Assembly (NCBI GenBank): GCA_019247255.1
Contig: JAFAPJ010000419.1
Location: 1-6,225, forward strand
Reading direction: 5' to 3'
Length of the DNA stretch: 6,225 nucleotides
DNA from: Methylobacteriaceae bacterium
GTDB lineage: Bacteria; Pseudomonadota; Alphaproteobacteria; Rhizobiales; Beijerinckiaceae
The first letter of the stretch is position 1, and each line of letters starts with the position of its first letter. Position numbers and translations under genes: made by a program. The notes under the pieces are model-generated. The model made no database searches. It saw nothing but the letters and a program-made list of their open reading frames with translations, and had not been told where the DNA came from. Below are positions 5,274 through 6,225 of this stretch, piece after piece.

Positions 5274-6176
5274 ATGGAGGAGGTCGGCGCGGCGATCCTC
5301 ATCGCAGGGCCGACCGCCTCGGGCAAGTCCGCGCTCGCGCTGGCCCTGGCCGAGCGGCACGGCGGGACGGTGGTCAACGCGGATTCGATGCAGGTCTACC
5401 GCGACCTGCGGATCCTGACGGCGCGCCCAAGCGAGCAGGACCTCGCCCGCGCCCCGCACCGGCTCGACGGCCATGTCGACGGCGCGGTCAACTACTCGGT
5501 CGCGCGCTACCTCGACGATGCGGCCGCTGCGCTCGCCGCCATCGAACGGGCCGGGCGCGTGCCGGTCTTCGCGGGCGGCACCGGTCTCTACTTCAAGGCG
5601 CTCGTCGAGGGCCTGTCCGACGTGCCGGCCGTCCCGGAGGCGGTCCGCGCGGAGGTCCGGTCGCGCTGGGCCGCGAGCTCGACGCCCGCCCTCCATGCCG
5701 AGCTCGCCCGGTTGGACCCGGGCGGCGCCGCACGGCTGCGCCCCACCGACACGCTGCGCGTGCTGCGGGCGCTCGAGGTGCGGCTCGCGACCGGCCGCTC
5801 GCTCCTCTCCTTCCGGGACGCGCGGCGTCCGGGCCCGCTCGCGGGACGCCGCCTGACGAGGCTTCGCCTCGCACCGGACCTTCTGCAGCTTCGCGCCCGC
5901 ATCGATCGGCGCTTCGTGCGCATGATCGAGGACGGCGCGCTGGGTGAGGTGGCGCGGCTCGGCGCGCGCGGGCTCGACCCGGCGCTTCCGATCATGCGGG
6001 CGCACGGGGTGCCGGCGCTCCTCGCGCATCTGAGGGGCGAGATCAGCCTCGAGGAGGCGGTCGCGCGCGGCCAGGCCGACACGCGTGCCTACGCGAAGCG
6101 CCAGTTCACCTGGGCCCGCGGCCAGATGGCGGATTGGACCGTGGTCGACCCGGACGGCCGACCCGTCGAGCCTTAA
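5274..6176 (+). CDS. miaA: tRNA dimethylallyltransferase MiaA
   Basis: MiaA transfers the dimethylallyl group from DMAPP to N6 of adenosine 37 in tRNAs that read codons starting with U, a step before MiaB methylthiolation. The product has 300 residues, the normal length. The P-loop GPTASGKS is at 12-19, followed by [11 protein letters not shown] (35-45, Asp37), the [10 protein letters not shown] region (60-69), [13 protein letters not shown] (98-110), the [15 protein letters not shown] segment, and a C-terminal [10 protein letters not shown] that matches the family's conserved tRNA-contacting end. The ATG at 5274 was chosen because it places the P-loop about 11 residues in; GGAG at 5258-5261 is a somewhat distant ribosome binding site, and a GGGAGG run touches the start codon. 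It is divergent from serB. The TAA overlaps a possible convergent stop. Confidence 0.96.
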   Translation: MEEVGAAILIAGPTASGKSALALALAERHGGTVVNADSMQVYRDLRILTARPSEQDLARAPHRLDGHVDGAVNYSVARYLDDAAAALAAIERAGRVPVFAGGTGLYFKALVEGLSDVPAVPEAVRAEVRSRWAASSTPALHAELARLDPGGAARLRPTDTLRVLRALEVRLATGRSLLSFRDARRPGPLAGRRLTRLRLAPDLLQLRARIDRRFVRMIEDGALGEVARLGARGLDPALPIMRAHGVPALLAHLRGEISLEEAVARGQADTRAYAKRQFTWARGQMADWTVVDPDGRPVEP

Positions 6177-6225
6177 CGGGCCGGCACGTTCTGCTGAGCC
6201 GCCCGGTCCCTCTTGTTCGCCTGGT
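6173..6225 (-). CDS. Possible C-terminal end of a convergent gene (partial, unrecognised)
   Basis: Read on the minus strand, one frame gives [16 protein letters not shown] followed by TAA (6173-6175). Fourteen of its 16 sense codons end in G or C, like the real genes here, while the other minus-strand frame I checked is much less biased. The stop overlaps the miaA stop in a shared TTAA. Sixteen residues are too few for family assignment. If it is not coding, this edge is simply the miaA 3' flank, in which I see no T-rich terminator. Confidence 0.35.
   Translation of the reverse strand, partial: QANKRDRAAQQNVPAR

Noticed and set aside
4253..5947. Long plus-strand frame (564 codons) opposite serB and in another frame of miaA
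   Set aside because: Low-complexity Arg/Ala/Gly composition, no motif, and fully explained as a shadow of serB and miaA.
3393..6029. Very long open minus-strand frame (878 codons) through the dehydratase, serB and miaA regions
   Set aside because: Only the part from 4343 down encodes a recognisable protein. Upstream it is an arginine/proline/alanine-rich frame overlapping serB in another frame and antisense to miaA, as expected from GC-rich codon bias.

Overview
The window looks like chromosomal DNA of a high-GC alphaproteobacterium of the order Hyphomicrobiales (Rhizobiales), most probably Methylobacteriaceae (Methylobacterium or a relative). This rests on a canonical CtrA cell-cycle regulator, a FliI of alphaproteobacterial type beside it, strong G/C bias at third codon positions, and a matrixin-type protease carrying FDxxYLAxNPDV repeats. 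The genus is an inference from remembered protein similarity; no search was run.

Layout. Positions 1-824 (minus strand) hold the first 274 codons of the flagellar export ATPase fliI, cut by the window edge. A 307-bp divergent region (825-1131) separates it from ctrA (1132-1833, plus). This region holds a near-perfect 20-bp palindrome centred on GTTAAC and three GANTC sites, which suits cell-cycle control of ctrA. A GC-rich hairpin with the ctrA stop codon as its loop ends that unit. A 140-bp gap leads to a zinc metalloprotease of the matrixin/M10 type with three C-terminal tandem repeats (1974-2921). A DUF1801 protein (2955-3368) follows closely and is probably co-transcribed.

Convergent to these, on the minus strand, are a PLP fold-type II threonine/serine dehydratase (3393-4343) and phosphoserine phosphatase serB (4340-5233). 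They overlap by an ATGA, so they form a translationally coupled unit transcribed from serB. Divergent from serB, with only 40 bp between the start codons, is the tRNA dimethylallyltransferase miaA (5274-6176). The last 53 bases may hold the C-terminus of a convergent minus-strand gene whose stop overlaps that of miaA.

Functionally the window is mostly core genome: motility, cell-cycle control, serine metabolism and tRNA modification. The protease plus DUF1801 pair is the only accessory-looking insert. I see no mobile element, CRISPR array, tRNA or rRNA. I did not find convincing evidence of an undescribed multi-gene system. The most interesting items are the architecture of the ctrA control region and the repeat-bearing metalloprotease.
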